Numbered from the stretch's first letter, positions 47,591-59,934 are shown. The stretch is 64,000 nucleotides of DNA from Mytilus californianus (GCF_021869535.1 NW_026262679.1:82953143-83017142); one strand, 5' to 3'. The notes: a model not told the origin generated them from the sequence alone. Program-made: numbers and translations.

Positions 47591-48909
47591 TACTCTAGCT
47601 CATCAGTTATGTATAAGTTGTGAATGAAATTGAAATAGATCCATATTAGACATGTTAAATGCCATAAATATATTAGTTTTCCATTATGAAAATCGCTTTT
47701 CATCCATATCTGGCCTTTTACAGATGTTTCTAAATGAGATTTTATTTGTTTTCTACACACAGAAACGATCAATCTGTAATTGATCATAATTTACTATCAT
47801 TTCTATATTTACATTTTAGTCCAATATAAGAAATATAAACTTCTGCTATTTAAAACCATAATATCATCAGACGAAACTAAGCTTTTTACACATTTTAAAG
47901 CATTAGTTATTAATATATCAGAAATATAAACTTTTGTTATTTACATTCAAACTATCACCAGAAAAGACTAGGTTTTTCTCATATTTTAAAGCATTAGTTA
48001 TTAATACTTTTTATTTATTTGACGAGGTAAAAAAAGATACGATATTGGTTAGCAAAAGTTATTAACGTTCCAGTAATGCCAAAAAAAAAAAAAAAAAATA
48101 AGAGCAGAAAAAATCTATATGCCAAAGCCGCGACGCAATAGATTTCAATATTTAAAGTGAGGACAAAACAAATTGCATTGCACATTTAGAATGTGTTCCT
48201 GATGGAACTATAAAATACTTAATCTTGTCCCGTCGACCCCCGAAAAAAAAATAAAAAAGATAGAAAAATAGAAAAAGCCACTCATGTAATTTTCTCAAAA
48301 AAATTAATTATAAAGTCAAACGTCTGAAAAAAAAACTGTATGTCTGCGTCTTGGAGTTTAAAAACAAAAAAGTGTAAACATACAGAAAAAAAGAAAAAAA
48401 AAAACCAACAAACAAATATATGAATGAATGTATATGAATATATAAATAAGATTTAATTGCACGAGTTATGTACTGATTTATTAAAAACTGAAGCAGATGT
48501 ATTAGATCTGACCGGAAGAGCTGCAACCCTAATTTCAGGACAGTAACGTTATATGAAGGACAGAAAAGTTGTTATCAAACATAATCGTGTGAATTATGCC
48601 AGTACTGAAACACAGCCTACTGGGAGGATATGATATTCAGCTGTATACCGACTAATTGGATAATAATTATATCAACTTAATTCCGATTTTACAGTGATTT
48701 TATTTGTTTTCGGGATAAACATCTACAAGAGTTACCTTAGGTCTTTAGTTCAGACATACTTTGGGAGCATCAGAGCCATGCAGCACAGAATGTCTTATGC
48801 AACATTCTGGGGTTATATCACAGTTACAGATATTTTTGTAATAGCTATAAAAGGCCCCCTTGGTAAGAATAAAATCTATATACGTACAATACTGATCGAT
48901 TTTTATTTT

Positions 48910-49044
48910 ATGTATTTGATAGTTTTAGCAGTTGTACTTTTTCTATTTTCTACCAAATATTTGTTTGCACCTAAATTCCATCAGACGATAAAAACAAATT
49001 CTCCCTTTGCTTGCTCATCCCTTTTTTGGAAAACACTTTTCTAG
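48910..49044 (+). CDS. Short conserved hydrophobic ORF, unit 2 (unrecognised)
   Basis: 44 residues, opening MYLIVLAVVLFLFSTKYLFA and ending SSLFWKTLF. It keeps the ATG and frame of units 1 and 3. The start is the conserved Met; an upstream in-frame extension to 48694 is not shared. Unknown function, possibly not translated. Confidence 0.25.
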   Translation: MYLIVLAVVLFLFSTKYLFAPKFHQTIKTNSPFACSSLFWKTLF

Positions 49045-49921
49045 AATTGAATATATTCACATTTTGGAAAGGTTAAGTTTTTTCCCAAGAAAACTGAAAT
49101 TCTTAAACAAATAATCTGATATAATAATAAATCGATGTCAGATAAATATATTTGTTCCGAGCAGTGCTATTTTCGTTCGTTTCATAGTTAATCCAAAAAC
49201 AGAAATGATATAATAAATTGTTTGTGCATTTTTCCTCCGTTGAAAACCATTTTTAATCTATCGTCTGCATGTGTTAGAATACATGTTTAACTCTGTCATC
49301 TGAGTTGGAACACATATTTAACTCTGTCATCTGAGTCGGAACACATATCTAACTCTGTCACACTTCCTTAACATATAATGGTACGTTGTAATAGAAATAT
49401 ATTGTAAATAAACGAGAGGTTCAGGCAGTACATATAGTTATTTACTTTATTCATATTTATAGTACTACACTGAATTTATTTGACCCTTCTCAAAATAAAT
49501 ACTCTAAAGAGTGCCACAGTATTTTTACGCTGACACATAAAGCAATAAATATTTATTATATCTCATTGAATACAACAATATGGATTCTAATAATCAAAAC
49601 ACACAGCGAATAGTGTACATCTTAATTACCATTCTATCAATTGAGAACAAAGAAAATGAAATCACCGCACTGAACAAAAACAATTACTGAAAGGACACGA
49701 AGTATGTATAATCGCTTGGTCTGTATATTTCAATATACGGAATTAATTATCAGTCACTGTTTAATTTGAAGATGTGTTGTCATTTTACTCTTGACAGAGA
49801 AGGTTTTCTGTTGAAAGAAGAATAATATCAATAAAAGCAAAGATATGCATATGACTCAAACTGATTACCAAATGAAGTGGTCATAAACGAACAGAATCCT
49901 AGTCATGCGGAACAGATAGTC

Positions 49922-50962
49922 TGTTTATATATCTCAACTTGTACGATTCACTCGTGTATGTAACAACGTATTTGATTTTAGCGAGAGAAATTTATGTATT
50001 ACTGAAAAATTATTACACCAGGGTTTTCGATATCATAAACTAGTCAAACATTTACTAAATTTTATCATCGGTATAAGGACATCATTTGTAAATATAACTC
50101 AACATGCAGATATCTTATACGTTCGGGTATTTCACATCCAATCTTTTATGGTAATATTCTTTACAAAGCACAAAAATGTCAGTATTAACCTCAAAAGCTA
50201 ACAAACCTTTAAACAGACTTATATAGAAGGGATATAGTTACGATACTGTTGTCAGGTCATTAAAGATTGCATATTTTGGCTTTAAAATTAATTCACTTAT
50301 AGGGTCTTTGCATCGGAATTAAACACATTTATTCTAAAACCAGTTGTTGGCATGACACGGGTTATGTTCTTTTCATATATTTTATGACGGTATAATACTA
50401 AACCCCTAACAGGAGGGATTGTGCCTGATATTCATATGATGAAGACATAATCTTTTAATCAGTTTAATTGAGGTCTGGAGCTGGCATGTCAGTAACTGCT
50501 AGTAGTCTGTTGTTATTTATGTATTATTGTCATTTTGTTTATTTTCTTTTGTTTCCTATTCTGACATCGGACTCGGACTTCTCTTATACTGAGTTTTACT
50601 GCACGTACTGTTGTGCGATTGTTTTTTCTACATTGGCTAGAGGTATAGGGGGGAGGGTTGAGATCTCAAAAAACATGTTTAACCCCGCCGCATTTTTGCG
50701 CCTGTCCCAAGTCAGGAGCCTCTGGCCTTTGTTAGTCTTGTATCATTTTTAATTTTAGTTTCCTGTGTATAATTTGGAGTTTAGTATGACGTCCATTATC
50801 ACTGAACTAGTATACATATTTGTTTAGGGGCCAGATGAAAGACGCCTTCGGATGCGGGAGTTTCTCGCTGCATTGAAGACCCATTGGTGGCCTTCGGCTG
50901 TTGTCTGCTCTATGGTCGGGTTGTTGTCTCTTTGACACATTTCCAATTTCCATTCTCAATTT
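49922..50962 (+). mobile_element. 1041 bp 5'-truncated RT element, copy F
   Basis: Starts and ends at the same bases as copy E (29043-30085). It has RT C-terminus to about 50323, then the same 3' tail. A 1-base deletion near 50047 and at least one further deletion near 50204 break the frame; an in-frame stop (CAGTATTAACC) lies near 50186. The frame 50468-50752 lies in the non-coding tail. It interrupts region C unit 2. Confidence 0.88.
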
Positions 50963-50965
50963 CCC

Positions 50966-52080
50966 CTTCTGCAATTGATATAAGTGATATGCATTTCCAA
51001 CTGGTAAAGCATAAGTAATAGAGACCTAGGGTCTTTTGATTTGAGGTCCTTGGTCCAAAAAATAGAAAATTAGGTCAAAGTCAAAGGTCAAGGTCATAAA
51101 CTAAAATTTGATTTTGGCTTATTTTCACTTTTTTAAAAAAATTGTATTAGAAATAGACAAATTATTTGTACTAAATTGTTAGTTGCGACATGTCGTAACA
51201 CATACATTTTCGTTGAAAGGGTACGCTAACATTAAATAGGGTTTTCTCCCCCCCCTTATATTTAAAAAAGCGTGTATGGTGATATAACTCATTAACCATA
51301 TATAATTAAGACGTAGGGTCTTTTGATTTGAGGTCCTTGGTTGACGACCTTGAAATTGAGCTTAAGGTCATTGGTAAATTTGACATTCTAGATTTTGACC
51401 TTTGCTTTTATCTCATAAGTATACATGATAAAGTCATGGGACTTTTTGCATTATCATTTGAGGTTGGAAAGCCAACCGGTAGTGACTTTGTGTAAACCGG
51501 AAGTAGCTATTTTTATATATATTTAATGTAAAAGGACATAGAACCATATATTTTTGGAATCAGTGTCCAGTGAACTTTCAAATTATACCGGAAATATCAT
51601 TTTTCAAACCGGAAGTCTCAAATTATCTTCCTTATTTAATTTTTTTTTGTATAGAAACAATATATTTTTGGAATAAGCGTACAATAAGCCATCATTTGAC
51701 GCTTGAAATGACATTTTAAACCGAATTCTAATATTTTTATTTCAAAATAGATCTTTACTGGTGGAAAGACCTTCAATTGTTCTCTAAACAATTGGTTTAT
51801 GATTATTATTTTTTTCGTCTTCCGCCACTTTCTTTCTGACGGTACTTTTTTATTTCGCAAGATGTCGCTTAGATTTTTTGCATATAATATCGAACAGTTA
51901 TTGCGACTTTGAAAATGACCCTGTTTAACCGAACACTTTTTATTGTAAGAGTTATCTCCCCAACACTATTTTTCTTGTGTACGCATCTCCTTCGCAACCG
52001 TAAAAGATTATGACAAATTTATGTCACCAAATTTGTTCGTTATATCCTCAGGATCTTAAGAATAATTTTGACCGAAGCGG
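50966..52080 (+). repeat. Beta repeat, plus copy 1
   Basis: Order: AGGTCA cluster (51071-51097), GTTGCGACATGTCGTAACAC (51182), a poly-C stretch (51250), CATTAACCATATATAATTAA, ACCGGAAGT boxes (51496, 51608) with an ACCGGAAAT at 51587, AAGATGTCGCTTAGATTTTT (51859) and AGAGTTATCTCC (51949). It directly follows element F. Confidence 0.82.
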
Positions 52081-52885
52081 TCCGGAAACTCCATATGAGA
52101 GTTATTTCCCCTTCTGTATCTAAAATAAGTAAAATGTAATTGTAATTGGTAAACCATAAGTGATAGGGACCTAGGGTCTTTTGATTTGAGGTCCTTGGTC
52201 CAAAAAAAAGAAAATAAGGTCAAGGTCAAAGGTTAAGGTCATTTTTAAATTTGGGATTTTGGCTTATTTTCACCTCTTTTTTTTCCGTTAAAATTTAGCA
52301 CATTTCATCAACATTCACTAGAGCGTGCACCTTCGCATGCTTTTTTCGGTTTTAGTTCAAATATCCTGTTGTCTCTATCTTATAACGTCTATATCTTATA
52401 ACGATATAAGATATAGACAACATAGTTTTACTTAGTTGTTAGTTGCGACATGTCGTAACACATACATATCGGTTTAAAGGGTATGCTTAAATCAAATTAG
52501 AGTTTTCTCCCCTCTTTTATTTAAAAATATGAATATGGTGATATAACTCATGAACCAAATATAATTAAGACCTAGGGTCTTTTGATTTGAGGTCTATGGT
52601 TGATGACCTTGAAATTGAGCTCAAGGTCATAGGTTAAATTGACGTTCTAGATTTTGACCTTTGCTTTTACCTCATATGTATACATGATAAATCCATGGCA
52701 CTCTTTGCATTAGGTTTCAAGCCATTTAACTTTAGAAAAGCCAATCGGAAGTGACCTTGTGTAAACCGGAAGTAGCTTTTTTTGTACTTAATTAATGTAA
52801 AAGTTTATAGAACCAGATATTTTTGGTATCAGTGTCAATTAAACGTTTGAATAATACCGGAAGTAACATTTTTCAAACCGGAAGT
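51496..52885 (+). promoter_or_regulatory. ACCGGAAGT boxes (ETS-type consensus) in the beta repeats
   Basis: Exact ACCGGAAGT at 51496, 51608, 52765, 52856 and 52877, and ACCGGAAAT at 51587. The spacing is 91 then 21 bases in both copies. ACCGGAAGT is the textbook ETS-factor site. Whether any ETS protein binds here is not known. Confidence 0.35.
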
Positions 52886-53110
52886 AACAAATTATCTCCC
52901 TTATTTAAAAATATTGCATAGAAACAATATTTTTTGGGAACCAGTGTACAATAAGCTATCACTAGACGCTGGAAATGACATTTTAAACCGAATTTTACTA
53001 TTTCATATTAAAATACATGTTTGTTTGTGGAAAGACCTTCAATTGTTCTCTGAACAATTGGTTTTTAATTCTTTTAGCATTTGTCAGTCGTACTACAATG
53101 CACAGTATGT
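52080..53110 (+). repeat. Beta repeat, plus copy 2
   Basis: Tandem neighbour of copy 1 with the same order: AGAGTTATTTCCCCTTCTG, AGGTCA cluster (52217-52241), GTTGCGACATGTCGTAACAC, then ACCGGAAGT at 52765, 52856 and 52877. The right part ends near 53110, where unit 2 resumes. It contains a foreign 90 bp insertion at 52277-52368. Confidence 0.82.
52277..52418 (+). repeat. Templated insertion plus palindrome inside beta copy 2
   Basis: Bases 52277-52368 are nearly identical (two differences in about 84) to 53496-53581, about 1.2 kb away in the unit sequence. They are followed by a palindrome with 14 bp arms (52387-52400 and 52405-52418) and a 4-base loop. Beta copy 1 has none of this (51120-51180). 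Confidence 0.85.
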
Positions 53111-53599
53111 CAAAAAAAATTTTTAATATGAAGCACTATATAAACTTCCCTGCTCTGGATATTTTCGATAAATTCTGGGGTTTTTTCACAAGACATCCTT
53201 GAAATTTTACAAGCAAAATAAGAAAGACATCAGCCTATTTATAGTATTTTAAAATAATAGCAATTCAAAAACAATATAGGTGTATTACTTATTTTATTTT
53301 TTTTTTCTAAGAGAAAATTATACACAATCATAGGTATTTATAACTAAGGTGAAGAAAACGTTCTTCGGTAGCATTTTGGATTTTTATTAAATTTTGGGTA
53401 CTATGTAATTAGAAATGGTATGCTGCATTAAAATATCGAAAACGATACATATAACACTTTTCTTTGCGCTCATTATGGACATATGTTGTCATTTTTTTCC
53501 GTTAAAATTAGCACATTTCATCAACATTCACTAGAGCGTGCACCTTCGCATGCTTATTTCGGTTTTAGTTCAAATATCCTGACTTTTTTTTAGTTTTTC

Positions 53600-53820
53600 T
53601 TAGTTTTGAAGTTCGTCGCAGCTTTCATATTTGGAACTCATAAGCACATCGTCTGTTTTAGTGTGGAGCTTGTTGCTCATTTTTCAGTTTTCTGTCTAGC
53701 ATTGTTTTGTGTTGACTGTTCATTTTTGTAATTCTTCTTTTGAGCCATGGCATTGTCTGTTTGTCTTCGACTTACCGGTTTTTTTTATTGCTCCCTGATT
53801 ACTTCTCCATAAATATTCGA
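53600..53820 (+). repeat. RT-element 3' tail (R2-like), unit 2
   Basis: GGAGCTTGTTGCTCATTTTT (53665), GCCATGGCATTGTCTGTTTG (53744) and TCGACTTACCGG; same marker interval as in units 1, 3 and 4. Confidence 0.7.
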
Positions 53821-54984
53821 TTTCGACCATTTGAGACTTTATGTATTTGTCATCCCGTGCTATTCTAGTTTTATCAAAATGTTAACTCATTACTGTAAAA
53901 TGAAAAGCTGGAAATTGTGAAACTAAAGTTATATCAAATAAAATAAGAATAACACCATTGGAATTTTCAAATGTAAAACATGATTCGTATGTTAAACAAT
54001 TCTAGCGCGGCAAATGACATCACAGGTTAGGAAAACATAAAATTCGTTATTTAAACGCACGCTTATTTCTAATTAGACGTACATGATCAAGGCTGTTGAC
54101 GATTGTGCGTCTGATGACAGTTCTTTTTGGTATATAATGAATTGAATGACATCATGATTGTTAATAACATGATACTAAATGTTTTATAGGAATTTTTAAA
54201 TTTATTACTCTTCAGTGGTGTTCTTGTCCTTAAAACTAATATTGTGTCGATATCGGTATTTCGTCGTATTTGGCATTCCTTCTGAAATTATTTCCTAACT
54301 TATCTAGGTCGAAATGATAATAAGCTTGACATCGGATATGGAGACTTGTTTATGGTTGAAGACCGTATGTTTCCTGGTAATGTTGTTCTTGGTTTTTTCA
54401 ATAAATCTAAATGAGATCTGTGATTTCGTTATGCTTATAACAGACAAGTAAGTGGGTCAAACTAATCCTGAATTTAAATGATATTTGGTTTTTTTTTGTG
54501 TTAAGGGTTGCTGTATCGTTGATTTATTGTCTAACCCCTTTTATTCTTCTCTCTTAATTCATTAAAACCATCAGTGATTCAAATTGCATATTGACCGTTG
54601 AAAATGTAGACGGCGAAATGCATTACACTAGTTTCAAAAGACGACTTTCACTATAGTCCCTCGATTAATCTTTTAAATTGAATGTGACCTATATCTCAGA
54701 GTAACGTTATATTTCTTTTTGCATTATTATCAGACATTTTCGAGAATTTATGACATTGGCATAACAGTCTAGGAGATTTTAAAATAAGACACCACATAAA
54801 AAATAAAATAAAAACAATTGCTTATTGCTGCTATCTAAAACATTCGAAAATCACAATTACAATGATACACCAATACAACCCACTTGCATTTGTAATTTTT
54901 CAATCGCATAATACATTGTCCCCGGAATGATAAACTATAGGTCAATCGAACTCTAAATTTGTTTTCAGGACACCATATCCATAG

Positions 54985-55442
54985 TGACAATTGCATCATA
55001 TAACTTTTAAAGTTATATCATAGCTTAAAGTAGCCGTAGGTAGCATCGGCTATTAAAAAAATGACATAATATATCCGTAAGAAGTACTATCATAGCTCGA
55101 GGTATCTGTATGTGGCACCGACTGTTACCAAATTGGATCAAATAACTGTTTATGGTTCTCAATTCTCAATTTTATTATAGTTATATCATTACCTGGGAAG
55201 GTGTAGGTAGCACACACATTTAACCAATTGGATCATATAACCGTTAGAAGTATTATCATAGTTTGAAGGTAGCTGTAAATAGCACCAACTGTTACCCAAT
55301 TGGATCATTCATGTCTTACTTTTAAAAGTTATATAATAGAGTGTAGCTATAGTTAGCACCGCCTGTTGTAAATAAGATCGTATGACCTTTAGAAGTAGTA
55401 TCATTGCTTGAGATAGCTGTTAAAGTCACAGATTGTTGACGT
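54985..55442 (+). repeat. 71 bp minisatellite, unit 3 array (about 6 copies)
   Basis: Starts near 55019, 55091, 55185, 55257 and 55400, with GTAGGTAGCA and CCAATTGGATCATATAACCG phrases. One copy contains a short insert (55150-55175). The array begins immediately after the unit 2 marker at 54965, so the join between units 2 and 3 lies in or next to it. Confidence 0.88.
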
Positions 55443-56675
55443 GAAACAACTATTGTAAGCTTATCAGTTATGTATATGTTTTGAGTCAAATTGAAATAGA
55501 TCCATAATAGACCTGTTTAATGCCATAAATATATTTCATTTCCATTATCAATATCGCTTTCCATTGTCTGCCCTTTTATTGAAGTTTTTAAATGGGACGT
55601 TTTCATTGGTTTTACACACACAGAAACGATCTTTCAGTAAATTATCATCTTTCACTTTCATTCCTAATGTCATATTTTAGTCTAATATCAGAAATATATA
55701 TTTCTGAATTTGACAGCCATAATTTCACCAAAGAAAAAATAAAAAGTTAACTTCCCGGTAATACTAATAAAATTTAAGAGCAGAAAAACAATCCATATAC
55801 CAAAGCCGCGGCGCAATAGACTCCAATTACAAAAGTGCGGACTGCAAATTTAAAATAGTTAACATAGAAGTGTGTTGCCGCTAGTAGAAGTGTAAATCCT
55901 ATATCTGGCCCTGCCGTCCCTTAAAAATATAAAGGAAAAAAAAACTCATGCATGTCTTTCCATTATAGTTCATCTTAATTTCAAACGCTAGAAAAACAAA
56001 AAATTTGCATATTTGAGCATTAAAACAAAAAAGGGATTAAACATAGAGAAAAAAACATATAAATGAATGAATGAATGAAAAACAATTGCACCTGCTATAT
56101 ACTGGTTAACATCAGAGACATATATTCGGACGACTTATATTCAATTTGTCAGTTAATCGGTCAAGTAAACACATCAATAACCTTGAGAAAAAATGTGTTT
56201 AATCCAGTAATATTTGTCTCTGTTTACTGTTTACATCATTTTAAACCGAAGAAGATGTATCAGATTTGACTGGAAGAGCTGCAACCTTAATTTGAGGACA
56301 GTAAAATTATATAATGGACAACAAATTGTTATCAAACTGAATCATGAAAATTATGCCAGGACTGAAGCACTGACTACTTATAGTATATGATAGACAGTTG
56401 TATTCCGAATAAGTAATTATTAAACATACAAATTTGATTCCGAATTCACAATGCACTAGAAGTTCCGGAATAAAATCTACAAGCCTTAGGTTTGGGAGGC
56501 TATACTCACACATAATTCGGGAGCTTCAGAGTCAAAGCAACAAAAAATGTCTAATACAATGATGCCGGGGTTATATTGCAATTACTAGATATTTCATGAA
56601 ATACAGTACCGACTCATTTGTATGATTAAAATATATATATACTTAAAATACTTACAGTCGATCGATTTTTATGTT

Positions 56676-56807
56676 ATGCATTTGATAATTTTAGCCGTTG
56701 TGCGTTTTCTATTTCCTACCAAATATTTGTTTGCACCCAAATTCCTTCAGATAGAAACAACTGGTCTCTCCATTTGCTCATTCCTGTTTTGGAAAGATAT
56801 TTTGTAA
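56676..56807 (+). CDS. Short conserved hydrophobic ORF, unit 3 (unrecognised)
   Basis: 43 residues, opening MHLIILAVVRFLFPTKYLFA and ending SFLFWKDIL. Compared with unit 2, several changes fall on third codon positions. The evidence for translation is only this comparison. Confidence 0.25.
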   Translation: MHLIILAVVRFLFPTKYLFAPKFLQIETTGLSICSFLFWKDIL

Positions 56808-56889
56808 AATTTAATATATTTATGGAACAGATTTCACAAAAGGTTCAGTTCAACCAAGGGTGTCTTCAAATACTCTCTAAGACAGTGTG

Positions 56890-57095
56890 TCTTATAGACA
56901 GGAAAAACTCCAAGGTAAATTCAAAAAGGGGGAAGTCCATCAAAACTGACAAAATCAAACGTTATCAATCAATCAACAAAACAAGTGAAAAATTACTGTC
57001 ATATACCTGACTTGGTACAGGCATTTTAATAATAAATGATGGGTCAAACCTGATTTAATAGCAAGGTTAACCTCCCACTTGTATGACAGTTGTTT
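56890..57095 (+). repeat. Repeat R5 copy inside unit 3
   Basis: AACTCCAAGGTAAATTCAAA, CCTGACTTGGTACAGGCA (57007) and CCCACTTGTATGACAGTTG. It is absent from the homologous place in units 1 and 2 (41690, 49070), so it is a later insertion. Confidence 0.8.
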
Positions 57096-57889
57096 ATAGT
57101 TCCGTTATATTGACAAAATAGATATATTTAGTTTCTTTTTCAATAAGATAATTGAAAATTTAGTCCAAATAATCTGATTTAATCACAAAATGTCGTCAGA
57201 TGAATAGATTTGTCCCGAGCAGTGATATTTTCTTTTATTTATAGTTGATTCAAAAACAGAATGGATATTGTTTATGCATTTTTCCTTTATTGGAACACGT
57301 GTTTGATTCTGTCATCTGTGTTTCAACACATTTAACCCAGTCGCACTTCCCTAACATATAATGGTACGTTGTAATTGAAACATGTTGTAAATTAATTGAG
57401 AGGTTTAGGCAGTACATATAGTTATTTACTTTATTCATCTTAATAGTACTACACTGAATTTATTTGTCCCTTCTCATAAAAAATACGTCAAAGAGTGCCA
57501 CAATATTTTTACACTTACACATTAAACAATAAATATTTATTATATCTTATTGAAAACAACAATATAGGTTCTAATAATTAAAACAGACAACGAATAGTGT
57601 ACATCTTAATTTTCTATTCTATCAATTGAGACAAAGAAAATGAAATCTGCGCACTGAATCAAAAACAATAACTGAGAGTACACGAAGTATGTATAATCGC
57701 TTGGTCTGTATATTTAATACATCGAATCAATCAGCAGCATTTTTTTAATTTGACAATGGATCGTCATTTCGCTGGTTTATTCTTGTTGACAGAAGTTGGG
57801 TTTTCTATTAGAAAAAGAATAATATCAATAAATGCAAGGATATCATATATGACTCAAACTGATTACCAGTGGAAGTGGTCATAAACGAT

Positions 57890-58290
57890 CATAAACTGCC
57901 ATTATTTTGAAACTATTATAGAAAGAGAGAAACTTTTAATAGCAAAATTATCTAAAAGGCAAAGATCCACAAATAATTCAATATGGTTAAAAACGTTGGT
58001 CAACTTTTAATAGGAGCAATTGCCATTAAATGACAATTTTACCAGTTTTGAATTTTTTACTATTATTTTGTAAACTATAATAAATAGATAGAATTTTTAA
58101 AAAGCACAAAATGATCAGAAGGAAAATATTTGCATATAGGTTATAATAGACAGTTGTCTTCTTATAGGAGTTATTGCCCTTATAAGACCATTCTTATCCT
58201 TTTCTTGTAATTGGGCAAAATCTATAGAAGAGATCGAAAAACTTTAAACAGAAAAAAAAGCAGCAATACAGGATCAACAAAAAAGAACTG
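57890..58290 (+). repeat. Repeat R3, shorter copy inside unit 3
   Basis: GAGCAATTGCCATTAAATGA, ACTATAATAAATAGATAGAA and GGAGTTATTGCCCTTATAAG; same family as 2440-3625. It replaces the unit sequence between the 57849 and 58410 markers. Confidence 0.6.
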
Positions 58291-58439
58291 AAGTCCTGAA
58301 GTATATTCTAGTTTATCTTGATTAGCTTCTTTGTCTAAATATTACGATAAATCCGGGTATTTTACAATCTCGTCTTAATTTGTTTTTCTAAAATACGTTA
58401 TATACAGTTTTAGCTCATATCACTTGGGAGACTTTAGTT

Positions 58440-58680
58440 TGCTAGTTTGCAGATACCAGTTGGTATCGGCTTTCAATTTTGGAACTGCTTTCCCTTTGGA
58501 CCACATGAGCACACACCCTGTTTCTGAGGGATTCATGTTGCTCATTCCTCAGTATTGTGTAGTGGCCTTAATTGTCTTCATAATGTTTCTTTTTAGAAAT
58601 GGTATTATCTGCATTTTCTTCGAAAACAGGTTTCTGATTGTCCCTTGGTTATGTTTGTTTCCCTTTTTTATATTATAAAC
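58440..58680 (+). repeat. RT-element 3' tail (R2-like), unit 3
   Basis: GACCACATGAGCACACACCC (58499), TTCATGTTGCTCATTCCTCA and GAAATGGTATTATCTGC. The frame 58424-58678 lies in it. Confidence 0.68.
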
Positions 58681-59489
58681 CATAAGTATAGAAATCTCTC
58701 AAAGGTTTGCATTATAATGCAAATATAGGAACACACATTTATTAAAAATAAGTTGTTTTGCGCAGAAACGCTGCCGCAGTATTTGGTATTCCCTCAAAAT
58801 TTATTTCTTACTAACTCATCCAGGTAGAAACGATTTAGACCGTGAAATACAGTATGGAGACTTGCTTATGGTTGAAGACCGTATTTCGCCTGTCAATATC
58901 ATTCTTGGTTTTTCTCAATCTAATATAAAGAAGATCTGTGATTTCTCTATGCTTAAAACAGACGAGTAAGCGGGTCAAAATAGATCCGAATTTTAATTAT
59001 ATTTGGTTTTCCTGTGTTAAATGTTGCTGTATAGTTGATATATGGCATAATCTCTTTTTATTCATCTCTTTAAATTCATTAAAACAATCAATGATTCGGA
59101 TTCCATATTCAATGTTTAAAATGTAAAACAGTGAATTATATTAAACTAGTTTTTTTAATCGACGCAGACATCTTAAACAACTGTTAGCCACCATTATAGT
59201 ATCTCGATTAAACTTCCAAATTGATAGTGACTTACATTTCCAAATACCCTTTTATTTATTCTTGTATTATTATCAGAAATTTGCGAGAATTTATAACAAA
59301 ATACAAGACATTTGTATTAAATGGTTATTATTAATAAGATACCTCATAAACAATAAATTTAAAACAACTTTGAAATGTTCGAGTATAAATTACAATTATA
59401 GACCTATACAATCCAAATGCATTTTAATATCACAGAACAATATCCCTCAAAAGATAAATCGTAGATGAATCGCGCTCTCGAATTTTTTC

Positions 59490-59730
59490 AGCACATCATA
59501 TCCATGTTGAAAAGGGTATCCTGACAAAAAGACAGGCGAAAGATACAAAATGGACATTCAAACTCATAAGTCGAAAATAAACTGACAATGCCATGGCAAA
59601 AAAGAAAAAGACTAAAAGACAAACCACAGTACACAAAACACAAAACAAAAACTACACACAACATAGATAACTAAAGGCTGAGCAACACGAACCCCACCAA
59701 AAAACCAATGGTGATTTCAGGACAATGTGA
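59490..59730 (-). repeat. RT-element 3' tail (R2), minus, inserted in unit 3
   Basis: Reverse of R2: GACAGGCGAAAGATACAAAA, AACTGACAATGCCATGGCAA, AGCAACACGAACCCCACCAA. It splits a marker (ACATCAT..CCATG..GACAA) that is continuous at 44440 and 54970. Confidence 0.85.
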
Positions 59731-59934
59731 CAGTTGTCATTGTAGCAATCAAGTTGCACTTTGGGATAGTTTTTATATTCTTAATATTACAATTGACCTT
59801 ACACATTTTGATTTTGATTGTTTGTATCACACACGGCTTCGACAAACTTCATTCTTGTGTACTCATAAATCATAAACGCTGTGGGCTGGCAGAAATACAG
59901 CAATATACTAAATGTAATAGTATACTAATGTAAA

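Larger units (their letters stand above)
44900..54985. repeat. Region C tandem unit 2
   Basis: Marker positions: 44905 (AGGAAAGTCGGTAAAACTAG), 45096, 45332, 46693, 47057 (minisatellite), 48118, 48500, 48910, 49511 (GTGCCACAGT), 49851 (ATGACTCAAACTGATTACCA), 54010, 54356 and 54965. About 3.2 kb of mobile DNA (49922-53110) is inserted between markers. A local partial duplication repeats 45600-45650 at 46625-46740 (AGGAGAAGAGAAACT, GAGATGTGACGG). Confidence 0.85.
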
